Shown here: positions 19,142-27,993 of the stretch, piece after piece
Layout: the number at the start of each line of letters is the position of its first letter
Numbering within the stretch: the first letter of the stretch is position 1
Assembly: GCF_030811595.1 (NCBI RefSeq)
Contig: NZ_JAUSRB010000002.1
Coordinates: forward strand, 930,001 to 994,000
Source of the DNA: Streptosporangium brasiliense
Lineage (GTDB): Bacteria; Actinomycetota; Actinomycetes; Streptosporangiales; Streptosporangiaceae
Reading direction: 5' to 3'
DNA length: 64,000 bases
Translations under genes and position numbers: made by a program
The notes under the pieces: generated by a model
Databases searched by the model: none
The model's input: only the letters and a program-made list of their open reading frames with translations
Told to the model about the DNA's origin: nothing

Positions 19142-20080
19142 TCAGTCCAGGGTGAAGTAGTCGGGACCCGCGTACCGGCCGGTGGCCATCTTCTGACGCT
19201 GCATCAGCAGGTCGTTGAGCAGGGTGGAGGCGCCGAGGCGGAACCAGTCGGGGGTCAGCCAACCCTCGCCGACGGTCTCGTTGACCAGGACGAGCATCTT
19301 GATGGCGTCCTTGGTGGTCCGGATGCCGCCCGCGGGCTTCACCCCGACCTTGCGGCCGGTCGCCGCGAGGAAGTCGCGGACCGCCTCCAGCATGACCAGC
19401 GTCACCGGGAGGGTCGCGGCGGGCTGCACCTTGCCCGTGGAGGTCTTGATGAAGTCGCCTCCGGCCAGCATGGCCAGCCAGGAGGCGCGCCGTACGTTGT
19501 CGTAGGTCGACAGCTCGCCGGTCTCCAGGATCACCTTCAGGTGCGCGTCGCCGCAGGCGGCCTTGATCGCGGCGATCTCCTCGAAGACCTTCAGGTAGTC
19601 GCCGGCGAGGAACGCGCCCCGGTCGATCACCATGTCGATCTCGTCGGCCCCGGCCGCCACCGCGAACGCGGTGTCGGCGACCTTGACGTCCAGGGACGAG
19701 CGCCCGCTGGGGAACGCGGTCGCGACGCTGGCCACCTTCACGCCGGAGCCGCCGAGCGCGCCGACGGCCTGGGCGACCAGGTCGGGGTAGACGCAGACGG
19801 CCGCCACCTTGGGCACGGCCGGGTCACTCGGGTCGGGACGGACCGCCTTGGCGCACATCGCGCGGACCTTGCCCGGCGTGTCGGCGCCTTCGAGGGTCGT
19901 CAGGTCCACCATGCGTATCGCCAGGTCGATGGCCTCCGCCTTGGCCGTCGTCTTGATGGATCGGGTGCCGAGCGTCGCGGCCCGCTGGTCCGCGCCCACC
20001 CGGTCGACACCGGGAAGGCCGTGCAGGAAGGCCCGCAGCGTGACGTTGGACGCGGCCACGTCGGCGAGCGGAGCAGTCAT
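19142..20080 (-). CDS. deoC: Deoxyribose-phosphate aldolase
   Basis: 312 residues from the ATG at 20080 (MTAPLADVAASNVTLRAFL). Class I aldolase: Schiff-base Lys212 (GGDFIKTSTGK), Lys248 (VGVKPAGGIRT) and Asp149 (DEIDMVIDRG). It splits 2-deoxyribose 5-phosphate into glyceraldehyde 3-phosphate and acetaldehyde in deoxynucleoside catabolism. First gene of a leftward operon deoC, ALDH, half-ALDH. The frame is open 23 codons further upstream, but nothing conserved is seen there. Confidence 0.93.
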   Translation of the reverse strand: MTAPLADVAASNVTLRAFLHGLPGVDRVGADQRAATLGTRSIKTTAKAEAIDLAIRMVDLTTLEGADTPGKVRAMCAKAVRPDPSDPAVPKVAAVCVYPDLVAQAVGALGGSGVKVASVATAFPSGRSSLDVKVADTAFAVAAGADEIDMVIDRGAFLAGDYLKVFEEIAAIKAACGDAHLKVILETGELSTYDNVRRASWLAMLAGGDFIKTSTGKVQPAATLPVTLVMLEAVRDFLAATGRKVGVKPAGGIRTTKDAIKMLVLVNETVGEGWLTPDWFRLGASTLLNDLLMQRQKMATGRYAGPDYFTLD

Positions 20081-20204
20081 AGTTGACACCACTCCAGGAT
20101 GCCGACTGGTGTGATTAGTTCCAAACTGGACGCTGCCCAGTCCCTCCACTCGTTTTCGTCAACATTCGCCGAGTTCAGCCGTGGGTACGGCGGGGTGCCG
20201 CCCC

Positions 20205-20312
20205 GCCGCCGCCATGGGCGCCCGCACCGGGCACGGCCCCGCCGCCGCCACGGGCACCCGCACCGGACACGGCCCCGCCGCCGCCACGGGCACCCGCACC
20301 GGGCACGGCCCC
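20205..20312. repeat. 36-bp tandem repeat, 3 copies
   Basis: Units at 20205-20240, 20241-20276 and 20277-20312, beginning GCCGCCGCCACGGGCACCCG and ending GGCACGGCCCC; only a few single-base differences. Confidence 0.9.
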
Positions 20313-20346
20313 GCGGCCGGAGGGGTGCCGCAGCGCGCGTGCGGCA

Positions 20347-20397
20347 CGTCGCGGCACGTCACAGCAGCTCAACGTCGCGGCACGTCACGGCAGCTCA
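20347..20397. repeat. Direct repeat, 25-bp unit at 26-bp period
   Basis: CGTCGCGGCACGTCAC followed by A/G and GCAGCTCA at 20347-20371 and 20373-20397; one mismatch. Confidence 0.8.
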
Positions 20398-20592
20398 GAG
20401 GCATGCCTAAGGCGGGTGGACCGGCGTCGCGGGATGCCTCCCGGCGCGTCTAAGGCGGTGGACCGGCCCGGCCTAGGTAGTCCTGGGCCGTGGGCCGCGG
20501 GTAGATAAGGCATCCGCCCGATGTGGGGGTGGGGGCCTTAGCGCGAATCTTGAGTGTGTAAGGGAATGGCACCACTCAAGGAGGAACCCGAA

Positions 20593-20754
20593 ATGGGTCC
20601 CGAGCTTCACTACCAGATGATCATCAACCGCACCGCCGAGCTCCGCGAGGAGGCGGCCAACCACCGCCGCGCCCGCCAGCTCCTGTCCGCCAAGAAGAGC
20701 CGCTCCGAGGGCGAGCGCCGGCGGAGCCTCTTCAGCAAGACCAGCGCGGCATGA
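20593..20754 (+). CDS. Small conserved basic protein
   Basis: 53 residues, MGPELHYQMIINRTAELREE then AANHRRARQLLSAKKSRSEGERRRSLFSKTSAA. It is helical and strongly charged, without membrane segment. Good ribosome site (GGAGGAA, 7 bases before the ATG) and a terminator after the stop argue for a real gene. Short, arginine-rich proteins of this shape are common in actinomycetes without assigned role. An earlier in-frame ATG (20566) lacks a ribosome site. Confidence 0.65.
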   Translation: MGPELHYQMIINRTAELREEAANHRRARQLLSAKKSRSEGERRRSLFSKTSAA

Positions 20755-20763
20755 CCCCGTCAC

Positions 20764-20802
20764 GAGAGCCCGGCCGTATCCTCCCGTCCGGCCGGGCCTC
20801 TC
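20764..20802 (+). terminator. Hairpin terminator
   Basis: Stem GAGAGCCCGGCCG paired with CGGCCGGGCCTCTC (one bulge), 10 bases after the small gene's stop. Confidence 0.75.
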
Positions 20803-20862
20803 AGGCTCCGTAGCCCTTTCGCTGAACGATAAATGGGGCGATAGTTACACATAAGGCGTGAC

Positions 20863-23736
20863 ATGCTGGACGACATGATGGGTCGGGCGGTAAGCCCCGT
20901 CTTCGTGGGACGGGAGGAGGAGCTCGCGGGCCTGGCCGAGGCCTTCGAGCAGGCGCGCAACAACGCCGCCGCCGCCGTCCTGCTCGGTGGCGAGGCGGGA
21001 GTCGGCAAGACCCGGCTGATCGGATACTTCGCCGGACGGGCCGCGGACGATGGCGCGCACGTGCTCATCGGCGGCTGCGTGGAGCTGTCCACCGAAGGTC
21101 TCGCCTATGCACCGTTCACCGCGGCGATCCGCCAGCTCGTCCGTGAGCAGGGCGCCGAGGAGGTCGCGGCCCTGCTGCCTGACGGCGCGGCGCGTGACCT
21201 GGCCCGACTGCTGCCCGAGTTCGGCGAGCCCAGCGGCGACGTGGAGACCGAGACCGCCCGCGCGCGGCTCTTCGAGCAGATCCTCAACCTGCTGGAACGG
21301 CTGGCCGAACGCCGCCCGGTGATCCTGGTCATCGAGGACATCCACTGGGCCGACCGCTCCAGCCGCGACCTGATCGCCTTCCTCAGCCGCAACCTGCGCA
21401 CCGCGCCGGTCCTGATGATCCTCACCTACCGCTCCGACGACCTGCACCGCCAGCACCCGCTCCGGCCGGTGCTCGCCGAGCTCAGCCGGGTGGAGGGGGT
21501 CCTCCGGCTGGACCTGCCCCGGCTCACCCAGGACGAGGTGGCCGCCCAGATGGCCGGCATCCTCGGCACGACCCCGGAGTTCGCCCAGGTCGGCAAGGTC
21601 TTCCAGCGCAGCGAGGGCATCCCGCTGTTCGTCGAGGCACTGCTCGAGTGCGGCGGCGACTGCTCCTTCCCCGAATCCCTGCACGACCTGATCATCGGCT
21701 CCGTCGAGCAGCTCCCCGACGAGACCCAGCGGGTGCTGCGCATCGCCGCCGCCGGCGGGATCCGGGTGGGCCACGCCCTGCTCGCCGCGGTCAGCGGGCT
21801 GTCCGACGTGGACCTGGAGGACGCGCTGCGGCCCGCCATCGCGGCCAACGTGCTGCAGGTCGCCGACGGCCGCGCCTACGCCTTCCGGCACGCGCTGATC
21901 CGCGAGGCCGTACACGAGGAGCTCCTGCCCGGCGAGCACGTGCGGATGCACGCCCGCTTCGCCGAGGAGATCAGCGGTGACCGCACGCTGGTCCCGCCGG
22001 GCCGGGCCGCCATCGAGATCGCCCATCACTGGTACTCCGCCCGCGACGACCTGTGGGCCCTGATCTCCGCCTGGGAGGCCGCCGCCAAGGCCGCCAAGAC
22101 CTTCGCCTACAACGAGAAGATGCAGCTGCTGGAGCGGGTGCTCACGCTGTGGAGCAAGGTCCCCGACGCCGCCGAGCGGATCGGGGTGGACCACACCACG
22201 GTCCTGGAACACGCCTCGGAGGCCGCCCACGCCTGCGGCGAGATCGACCGGGGCACCAGGTTCGTCAAGGCCGCGCTGGAGGAGCTCGACGAGCGGACCG
22301 ATCCCGCGCGGGTGGCCGAGCTCGTCGTACGGCGGGCGCTGTTCAAGATGGCCAAGCGGAAGGCGGGGGCGCTCGACGACCTCCGCTACGCCGAGCGGCT
22401 CGTCCCCGGACCGGTGCTGGAGCGCGCCCACGTGCTGTCCAAGCTGGGCTCCTTCCTGGCCTTCAGCGGCGAGGTGGCCGAGGGGACCGCGCTCACCGAG
22501 GAGGCGCTGCGGATCGCCCGCGAGCACGGGGACGAGTGCCTGGAGGCCGACCTGCTGCTCAACCTCTCGCTGAGCCACTCGATCGCGGGACGTCTCGACA
22601 CCACAATCGCCGTCAACTCCACCGCCCAGGCGATCGGCGAGCGCGTCGGCTCCGGCCGCATCATCCTGCGCGCCCTCGCCAACAACGTGGACGCGCTCAA
22701 CAACATGGGCCGCTCGGCCGAGGCGGTGGAGCTGGCGCTCGAAGGCGAGCAGCTGGCCAGGAAGTACGGCCGCTACCGCGTCCAGGGCACGTTCATCGCC
22801 AACAACCGCGCGGAGGCACTGGAGGCGCTGGGCCGCTTCGACGAGGCGGCCCAGCTGGCCGACCAGGCGATCGCCATGGACCCGACCCTGCGCACCCGCC
22901 ACCACCTGCGCCGGATCCGCGCGGACGTGGCGGTCGCGCGGGGCGAGACGGACGTGATCAGGTCCGTCCTGAACGAGGTTGACGCCGCCGCGCCCCTCCA
23001 GGAGGAGTTCACCCAGGAGCTGTCGGCCAACGCCCGGCTCAAGATGGGCCTGCACCTGCTGAGCGGCGAACCGCTGGCCGCGCTGGAGGTGGCCGAGGAG
23101 GTCGTCCGCACGGCACGGATCATGAGCAAGCCCATGCTGGGCTGGCGGATGCTCGCCCTGCTGTCGGGGGTCTGCGAGACAGTCGAGACGCTCGTGCCCG
23201 GACGGGCGGCGGCGCTGCGCGCCCACATCGAGGAGGCCGGGGCCGCGATGACCGTGGACAGCCCGGTCGCCGAGGCCTACCGGCTCTGCCTCAACCGCGA
23301 CCACGACGCCGCGGCCACCGCCTGGGAGCGGCTGGGCCGCCCCTTCCCGCGTGCCAAGTCGCTGCTCCACGCGGGGCGGGCCGCGGCCGCCACGGGCGAC
23401 CGCGAGGGCGCCGCCGTACGGCTGCGCACGGCCCACCCGATCGCCCTCGCGCTGTCGGCCCGGCCCCTGGTCGCGGAGATCGAGTCCCTGGCCCGCCGGG
23501 TCGGGGTGGCGTTGACGCCGGAGGCGGTCCCGGACCCCGACCCGCTGCTGACCCCGCGCGAGCAGGAGGTGCTCCGGCTGGTCGCCCAGGGGCGGTCCAA
23601 CCGCGACATCGCCGCCGAGCTGTTCATCTCGGCCAAGACGGTGAGCGTCCATGTCTCCAACATCCTGGGCAAGCTCGGCGTCTCCACCCGCGGTGAGGCC
23701 GCCGCGGCCGCCCACCGCCTCGCCCTGATCGGCTGA
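20863..23736 (+). CDS. Large ATPase regulator with LuxR-type HTH (LAL/STAND type)
   Basis: 957 residues. N-terminal AAA/STAND ATPase module: FVGREEELAGL, Walker A GGEAGVGKT (42-50), Walker B VILVIED (153-159) with HWAD after it. A long helical, TPR-like middle follows (about 380-870), then a C-terminal LuxR HTH (about 890-950; LTPREQEVLRLVAQGRSNRD). Members switch on target promoters after nucleotide and ligand binding, often for catabolism or antibiotic clusters. The HTH and both Walker motifs are intact. Candidate starts are ATG 20863 and the ATG pair at 20875/20878; I keep the first, which has AAGG upstream. Target genes are not evident. Confidence 0.88.
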   Translation: MLDDMMGRAVSPVFVGREEELAGLAEAFEQARNNAAAAVLLGGEAGVGKTRLIGYFAGRAADDGAHVLIGGCVELSTEGLAYAPFTAAIRQLVREQGAEEVAALLPDGAARDLARLLPEFGEPSGDVETETARARLFEQILNLLERLAERRPVILVIEDIHWADRSSRDLIAFLSRNLRTAPVLMILTYRSDDLHRQHPLRPVLAELSRVEGVLRLDLPRLTQDEVAAQMAGILGTTPEFAQVGKVFQRSEGIPLFVEALLECGGDCSFPESLHDLIIGSVEQLPDETQRVLRIAAAGGIRVGHALLAAVSGLSDVDLEDALRPAIAANVLQVADGRAYAFRHALIREAVHEELLPGEHVRMHARFAEEISGDRTLVPPGRAAIEIAHHWYSARDDLWALISAWEAAAKAAKTFAYNEKMQLLERVLTLWSKVPDAAERIGVDHTTVLEHASEAAHACGEIDRGTRFVKAALEELDERTDPARVAELVVRRALFKMAKRKAGALDDLRYAERLVPGPVLERAHVLSKLGSFLAFSGEVAEGTALTEEALRIAREHGDECLEADLLLNLSLSHSIAGRLDTTIAVNSTAQAIGERVGSGRIILRALANNVDALNNMGRSAEAVELALEGEQLARKYGRYRVQGTFIANNRAEALEALGRFDEAAQLADQAIAMDPTLRTRHHLRRIRADVAVARGETDVIRSVLNEVDAAAPLQEEFTQELSANARLKMGLHLLSGEPLAALEVAEEVVRTARIMSKPMLGWRMLALLSGVCETVETLVPGRAAALRAHIEEAGAAMTVDSPVAEAYRLCLNRDHDAAATAWERLGRPFPRAKSLLHAGRAAAATGDREGAAVRLRTAHPIALALSARPLVAEIESLARRVGVALTPEAVPDPDPLLTPREQEVLRLVAQGRSNRDIAAELFISAKTVSVHVSNILGKLGVSTRGEAAAAAHRLALIG

Positions 23737-23782
23737 CCTGCTGCATCATTGGATCGGTCGGGACCGGCGAGAGGGGACGTGC

Positions 23783-24382
23783 GTGCGCAGCGAGGACGGC
23801 ATCACCGTCGGCATGGCCCCGCCCCCTTCCGAGGCGGCGGGAGTGCGTGGCGCGATCGCCGCCAACCTGCGCCGTACCCGCCTGGCCCGGGGCCTCAGCG
23901 TCCGCGAGCTGGCCGAGCTGACCGGGGTGAGCAAAGCCCTCATCTCCCAGGTCGAGCGGGGCGTCGCCAACCCGACGGTCGAGGTGCTGTCCCGGCTGGC
24001 GACCTCCCTAGAGCTGACCTTCGGCGAGCTGACCCGGATCCACCTGGTGGGGCCCGAGGTGATCCGCAGGAGCGAGAGCGTCCCCCTGCCGGTCGGCGAC
24101 ACCGCCGTCCGCACCCTGTTCGCCGCTCCCGACCGGCGCCGCTTCGAGCTGGCCGAGGGCGACATCCCGGCGCGCACCCGCAGCGCGAAGAGCTCGCACG
24201 GCCGGGGCTCGGTGGAGCACGCCTACGTCGTCGAGGGCGAGGTGACCGTCGAGACCGAGGAGTGGTCGGTGACCCTCACCGCGGGCGACGCCCTCCGGTT
24301 CGCCTCCGAGTCCGACCACGTCTACACCACCGGCGCCGCCCCCTGCCGGATCCTGACGCTGATCTCCTTCTCCGAGGACTGA
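23783..24382 (+). CDS. XRE-family regulator with C-terminal cupin domain
   Basis: 199 residues. Helix-turn-helix at about 24-78 (ANLRRTRLARGLSVRELAEL, GVSKALISQVERG), then a cupin fold at about 110-197 (EHAYVVEGEVTVET, AGDALRFASESDHVYTT). This architecture is typical of small-molecule-sensing repressors of amine or amino-acid metabolism. GTG start; lies 46 bases after the LuxR regulator, in the same direction, so co-transcription is possible. Confidence 0.88.
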   Translation: MRSEDGITVGMAPPPSEAAGVRGAIAANLRRTRLARGLSVRELAELTGVSKALISQVERGVANPTVEVLSRLATSLELTFGELTRIHLVGPEVIRRSESVPLPVGDTAVRTLFAAPDRRRFELAEGDIPARTRSAKSSHGRGSVEHAYVVEGEVTVETEEWSVTLTAGDALRFASESDHVYTTGAAPCRILTLISFSED

Positions 24383-24576
24383 CACCCCGTACCGCTCGAC
24401 GCGACGCGACGAGTACGGCGAGCGGCCTGGGCGGGTGAGGACCGCGTTCTCCGAGACGGCATCCGAGCTGCGGCCATCGCCGCCGAGCGCGCACAGCCGT
24501 ACTGGCCCTGACCGTCCCGTCGACCGGATCGGGGACATACTCCAGATATGTCGCCGGCGGTCGTTAAAGTGCCCGC

Positions 24577-25149
24577 GTGATCGCGAATGACGACCCCTCG
24601 TATGTCATGTCCTTCAAGGACACCGCCGGTCCTGTGGACGAGTTCGTGACCAGGATGGGCGGCGGTCCCGACTGGGTCGGGGAGGCGCAGTGGCCTCTCT
24701 GCTCCAGGTGGGACAACCCGATGGCGTTCGTCGGGCAGTTCCGGCTGCCGGGTGACGAGCTTCACATGGCCTACCTGTTCATGTGCGGCGACTGCGAAGA
24801 GACGTGGGAGCCTGAGGTGGGCAAGAACGCGTTGATCATCCAGCCCGGCCGGATCCCGTCGTTCATCACGACGGTTGTTCCCTCTTGGGATCCGTCGCCG
24901 GGCGGCGGAGTGCCAGTCGACCTGGAACCTGCCTGTCCTGGCGACCTGGACGGCTACGAGTCCAGGATGTACGGATCACCGGCCTGGCTGCAGGGTGAGG
25001 AGTATCCACCGGGTGGCCCCTGGTCGTTCCTCTTCCAGTTGGACTCATGCAGCGAGTGGTGCCCTCTGGACTTCGGTGACGCCGGCGTGGGTTACGGGTT
25101 CATCAGCGGCGACGGACAGGAAGGCCGCTTCCTGTGGCAGTGCGCCTGA
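24577..25149 (+). CDS. DUF1963-like protein
   Basis: 190 residues with GGGPDWVGEAQWPLCSRWDN, MAFVGQFRLPGDE and YLFMCGDCE, the pattern of the DUF1963/YwqG family. These cytoplasmic proteins have no confirmed function. Rich in aromatic residues and cysteine. GTG start. The gene stands alone; the ABC operon converges on it 26 bases away. Confidence 0.75.
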   Translation: MIANDDPSYVMSFKDTAGPVDEFVTRMGGGPDWVGEAQWPLCSRWDNPMAFVGQFRLPGDELHMAYLFMCGDCEETWEPEVGKNALIIQPGRIPSFITTVVPSWDPSPGGGVPVDLEPACPGDLDGYESRMYGSPAWLQGEEYPPGGPWSFLFQLDSCSEWCPLDFGDAGVGYGFISGDGQEGRFLWQCA

Positions 25150-25175
25150 GAGGCCGCCGGGAGCCGTCGGGTCCG

Positions 25176-27179
25176 TCAGGCCAGCCAGCCGCCGGAGCCG
25201 TCGGGGACGCTCGCCAGGAGCGCCCGTGTGTAGGGGTGGGCGGGTGCGTCGAGCACCTGTCCCGCCGGGCCGGCCTCCACGCACTCACCGGCCTCCAGCA
25301 CGTAGAGCCGGTCGGCGATCTGCCGAACCACGGCGAGGTCGTGGGTGATGAACAGCATCGCCATGGACAGCCGCTCCCGCAGCTCGGCCAGGAGGCCGAG
25401 GATCTGCGCCTGCACCGAGACGTCCAGCGCCGACACCGGCTCGTCGCAGATCAGCAGGCGGGGCTCGCCCGCCACGGCGCGGGCTATCGCCACCCGCTGC
25501 CGCTCGCCTCCGGACAGGCCGGCCGGGCGCATCCCGGCCATGTCCCGGCCCAGGCCCACCGATTCCAGCAGCCGGGCGACGTCGCCCGGCGCGGCGGGAC
25601 GGCCGTCGGCCCGGAGCGCCTCCGCCAGGGCCGCGCCGACGGTCCGGGCGGGATTGAGCGTCGAGTAAGGGTCCTGAAAGATCATCTGAGCCGTGCGGCG
25701 GGCCTGGCGCACGGCGCCGCGGCCCATCCGGCCGTAGTCGGAGCAGTCGGCGCCGCCGAGCAGGATCGTGCCGGAGTCCGGGCGCTCCAGCCCGGCCACG
25801 CACCGGGCCAGCGTGGTCTTGCCCGACCCCGACTCGCCGACCACGCCGACGACCTCGCCCGGCGCGACCGACAGGCTCACCCCGGCCAGCGCGGGCCGCC
25901 GCGCTCCGGCGAACGTCCTGCGCAGGTCGCGCACCCGCAGCACCGGGTCGGCGGTGACGGGGAGCGGGGGCGCGACACCGGGCTCGGGCGCGGGCGGCGC
26001 GGGGAGCTCGGCGGCCCGCAGGCACGCCGACAGCCGCGCGTCCCGTACGGCGGACAGACCGGCCTCACCCGGTACGGCGGGCAGACCGGCGGACGGGCCG
26101 GCCTCACCCGGTACGGCGGATGCGTAGGGACCGTGCCCTACGACGCGCAGCGCGGGCGCGCCGGCGCGGCACTCGGCCACCACAAGGGCGCACCGGTCGG
26201 CGAAGGCGCACCGGCCGCGCACGGCGTCGTGGGCCGGGACGGAGCCGGCGACGGCGGGGATGACGGCGAGCCGCCGGTCCGCGGGCGGCTCGGCCGCCAG
26301 CAGAGCCCGGGTGTAGGGGTGGAGCTGTTCCTCCCGTACGGCCGCCGCCCCGCCGACCTCCATGATCCGGCCCGCGTACATCACCATGACCCGGTCGCAG
26401 GTGGAGAAGGCCAGGCGCAGGTCGTGGGTGATGAGCACGAACGCCATGTCCCGCTCGCGCTGGACACGCCGGACGAGGGCGAGCACCTCGCGCTGGGTGG
26501 TGGCGTCGAGCGCGGTCGTCGGCTCGTCGGCCAGCAGCACCCGCGGCCCGCCGGCGAGCGCGGCGGCCAGCCCGACGCGCTGCCGCATGCCGCCGGAGAG
26601 CTGGAAGGGGTAGCGCCCGGCCACGTCGGCGGGCAGGCCGACCTCCGCCAGCAGCCGGGGCACCTCGGCCGCCGCGTCGGCCCCGCGCGGCAGCCCGTCG
26701 GCGATCTGCCGCCCGGCCCTGCGCAACGGGTTGAGCAGGGTGAACGGATCCTGCATGAGGAGGGAGACCACGCCACCGCGCTGCCGCGCCCGGGTACGCG
26801 GGTCGTCGTCCACCCGCTCACCCGCGATGCGCACCTTCCCGGCGGCCTCCAGCCCGCGGGGCAGCAGGCCGAGCACCGCCCGGACCGTGAGCGACTTGCC
26901 CGAGCCGGACTCCCCCACGATCGCGACGGACTCTCCCGGCGCGACCTCGAAGGAGACCTCCGACAGGAGGGTCCGCCCGGTGGCGGGCTGGCGCACGGTG
27001 AGCCCCTCGACCGCGATCCCGGCCCCGGACCGTCCGCCGCCCCGGCCCCCGGACTCACCGGGTCCGGATTGCCCGCCCTCCCGGCTCCCGGACCCGGCCG
27101 CCCTGGGCCGCCCGCCGCTCCGGACCGCCGGCCCGCCCGCCTGCGACGGCCCGGCCGCCCCGGACTCGCGCTCTCCCAT
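25176..27179 (-). CDS. Fused double ATPase of a peptide ABC importer (DppD-DppF type)
   Basis: 667 residues carrying two complete ATPase domains. First: Walker A GESGSGKS (89-96), signature LSGGM (194-198), Walker B VLLADEP (214-220), then the oligopeptide-type tail with HPYTRALL and CAFADRCAL. Second: Walker A GESGSGKTT (448-456), signature LSGGE (555-559), Walker B LLICDEP (575-581). The two are joined by an Ala/Gly/Pro-rich linker with internal repeats (about 350-405); the first ~52 residues are low complexity. In most systems the ATPases are separate proteins. It energises peptide uptake by the permeases encoded directly upstream (start 1 base after their stop). Confidence 0.93.
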   Translation of the reverse strand: MGERESGAAGPSQAGGPAVRSGGRPRAAGSGSREGGQSGPGESGGRGGGRSGAGIAVEGLTVRQPATGRTLLSEVSFEVAPGESVAIVGESGSGKSLTVRAVLGLLPRGLEAAGKVRIAGERVDDDPRTRARQRGGVVSLLMQDPFTLLNPLRRAGRQIADGLPRGADAAAEVPRLLAEVGLPADVAGRYPFQLSGGMRQRVGLAAALAGGPRVLLADEPTTALDATTQREVLALVRRVQRERDMAFVLITHDLRLAFSTCDRVMVMYAGRIMEVGGAAAVREEQLHPYTRALLAAEPPADRRLAVIPAVAGSVPAHDAVRGRCAFADRCALVVAECRAGAPALRVVGHGPYASAVPGEAGPSAGLPAVPGEAGLSAVRDARLSACLRAAELPAPPAPEPGVAPPLPVTADPVLRVRDLRRTFAGARRPALAGVSLSVAPGEVVGVVGESGSGKTTLARCVAGLERPDSGTILLGGADCSDYGRMGRGAVRQARRTAQMIFQDPYSTLNPARTVGAALAEALRADGRPAAPGDVARLLESVGLGRDMAGMRPAGLSGGERQRVAIARAVAGEPRLLICDEPVSALDVSVQAQILGLLAELRERLSMAMLFITHDLAVVRQIADRLYVLEAGECVEAGPAGQVLDAPAHPYTRALLASVPDGSGGWLA

Positions 27180-27180
27180 G

Positions 27181-27993
27181 TCAGCGTGCCCTTCCGCGCC
27201 GGTCGACGCGTTCGTACAGCCAGTCGCCCACGATGTTGAGCGCGGCGGCCGTGGCGATGATGGCGAGCCCCGGAGCGATCACCGCCCAGGGGTTGGCGAG
27301 GAGCTGGGTGCGGTTGTCCGACAGCGTGCGCCCCCAGTCGGGCGAGCCGGCCGGCACCCCGAGGCCGAGGAAGGACAGCGAGGCCAGCGAGACCAGCGCG
27401 TAGGCGAAGTTGAGGAAGGCGTTGGCCAGCGCCACCGGGGCGATGTTCGGCCAGACGTGCCTCGTCATGATCCGCCAGGCGGAGAGGTTCTTCAACCGCG
27501 CCGCCTCCACGTAGGGCCGGTGCCGCTGCTCCAGGACGGCCCCGCGCACCACGCGCGTGTCGGTGGGCGCGAACAGCACCACCAGCACCGCGATCGCCAG
27601 GCCGTATCCGCCGCCCAGGACCCCGGCGACGACGATCGCCACGAGCAGGGCCGGCAGGGAGAACATCAGGTCCGCCCAGCGCATGGCCAGCGCGTCGACC
27701 CAGCCGCCGAGGTATCCGGCGGGCAGCCCCACGAGGTTACCGATGAGCATCGACCCCACGGCGACGCACAGCGCCCCCGGCACGGCGGTGCGGGCCCCGG
27801 CGACCAGCAGTTGCAGCACGTCGCGGCCGAGGTCGTCGGTGCCCAGCGGGTGGCCTGGCCCGGGGCCGGCGATGCCCAGCATCAGGTCCTGGCCGGTGGC
27901 GTCGGGCACCAGCCAGGGGGCGGACACGGCCGCGACCGCGACCGCGAGGAGGACGGCGAACGCGGCGGCCACGCTCACCGGCAGACGGGTCAC
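27181..27993 (-). CDS. Peptide ABC transporter permease (DppC type)
   Basis: 270 residues, about six membrane helices. The signal PLGTDDLGRDVLQLLVAGAR near the N-terminus is typical of DppC/OppC, as is the EAA-like loop EAARLKNLSAWRIMTRHVWP. GTG start that overlaps the TGA of the upstream permease gene (GTGA), so translation is coupled. Forms the channel with the protein encoded at 27990. Confidence 0.92.
   Translation of the reverse strand: MTRLPVSVAAAFAVLLAVAVAAVSAPWLVPDATGQDLMLGIAGPGPGHPLGTDDLGRDVLQLLVAGARTAVPGALCVAVGSMLIGNLVGLPAGYLGGWVDALAMRWADLMFSLPALLVAIVVAGVLGGGYGLAIAVLVVLFAPTDTRVVRGAVLEQRHRPYVEAARLKNLSAWRIMTRHVWPNIAPVALANAFLNFAYALVSLASLSFLGLGVPAGSPDWGRTLSDNRTQLLANPWAVIAPGLAIIATAAALNIVGDWLYERVDRRGRAR

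Larger units (their letters stand above)
20081..20592. other. 512-bp intergenic region rich in repeats
   Basis: Divergent region between deoC and a small rightward gene. Holds a 36-bp tandem repeat and a 26-bp direct repeat, listed separately. Open frames across the repeats (GHGPAAATGTRT-type translations) are repeat artefacts. The right end gives the GGAGGAA ribosome site for the next gene. Confidence 0.6.

Noticed and set aside
20181-20453. Open frames across the 36-bp repeat upstream of deoC
   Set aside because: Frames exist in several phases and both strands only because the unit length is divisible by three; no ribosome site.
20845-23715. 956-codon open frame on the minus strand opposite the LuxR-type regulator
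   Set aside because: Codon-position GC bias mirrors the plus-strand gene, the translation is low-complexity (many GDQ/VHG/LQR runs) and the plus-strand product has Walker and HTH motifs.
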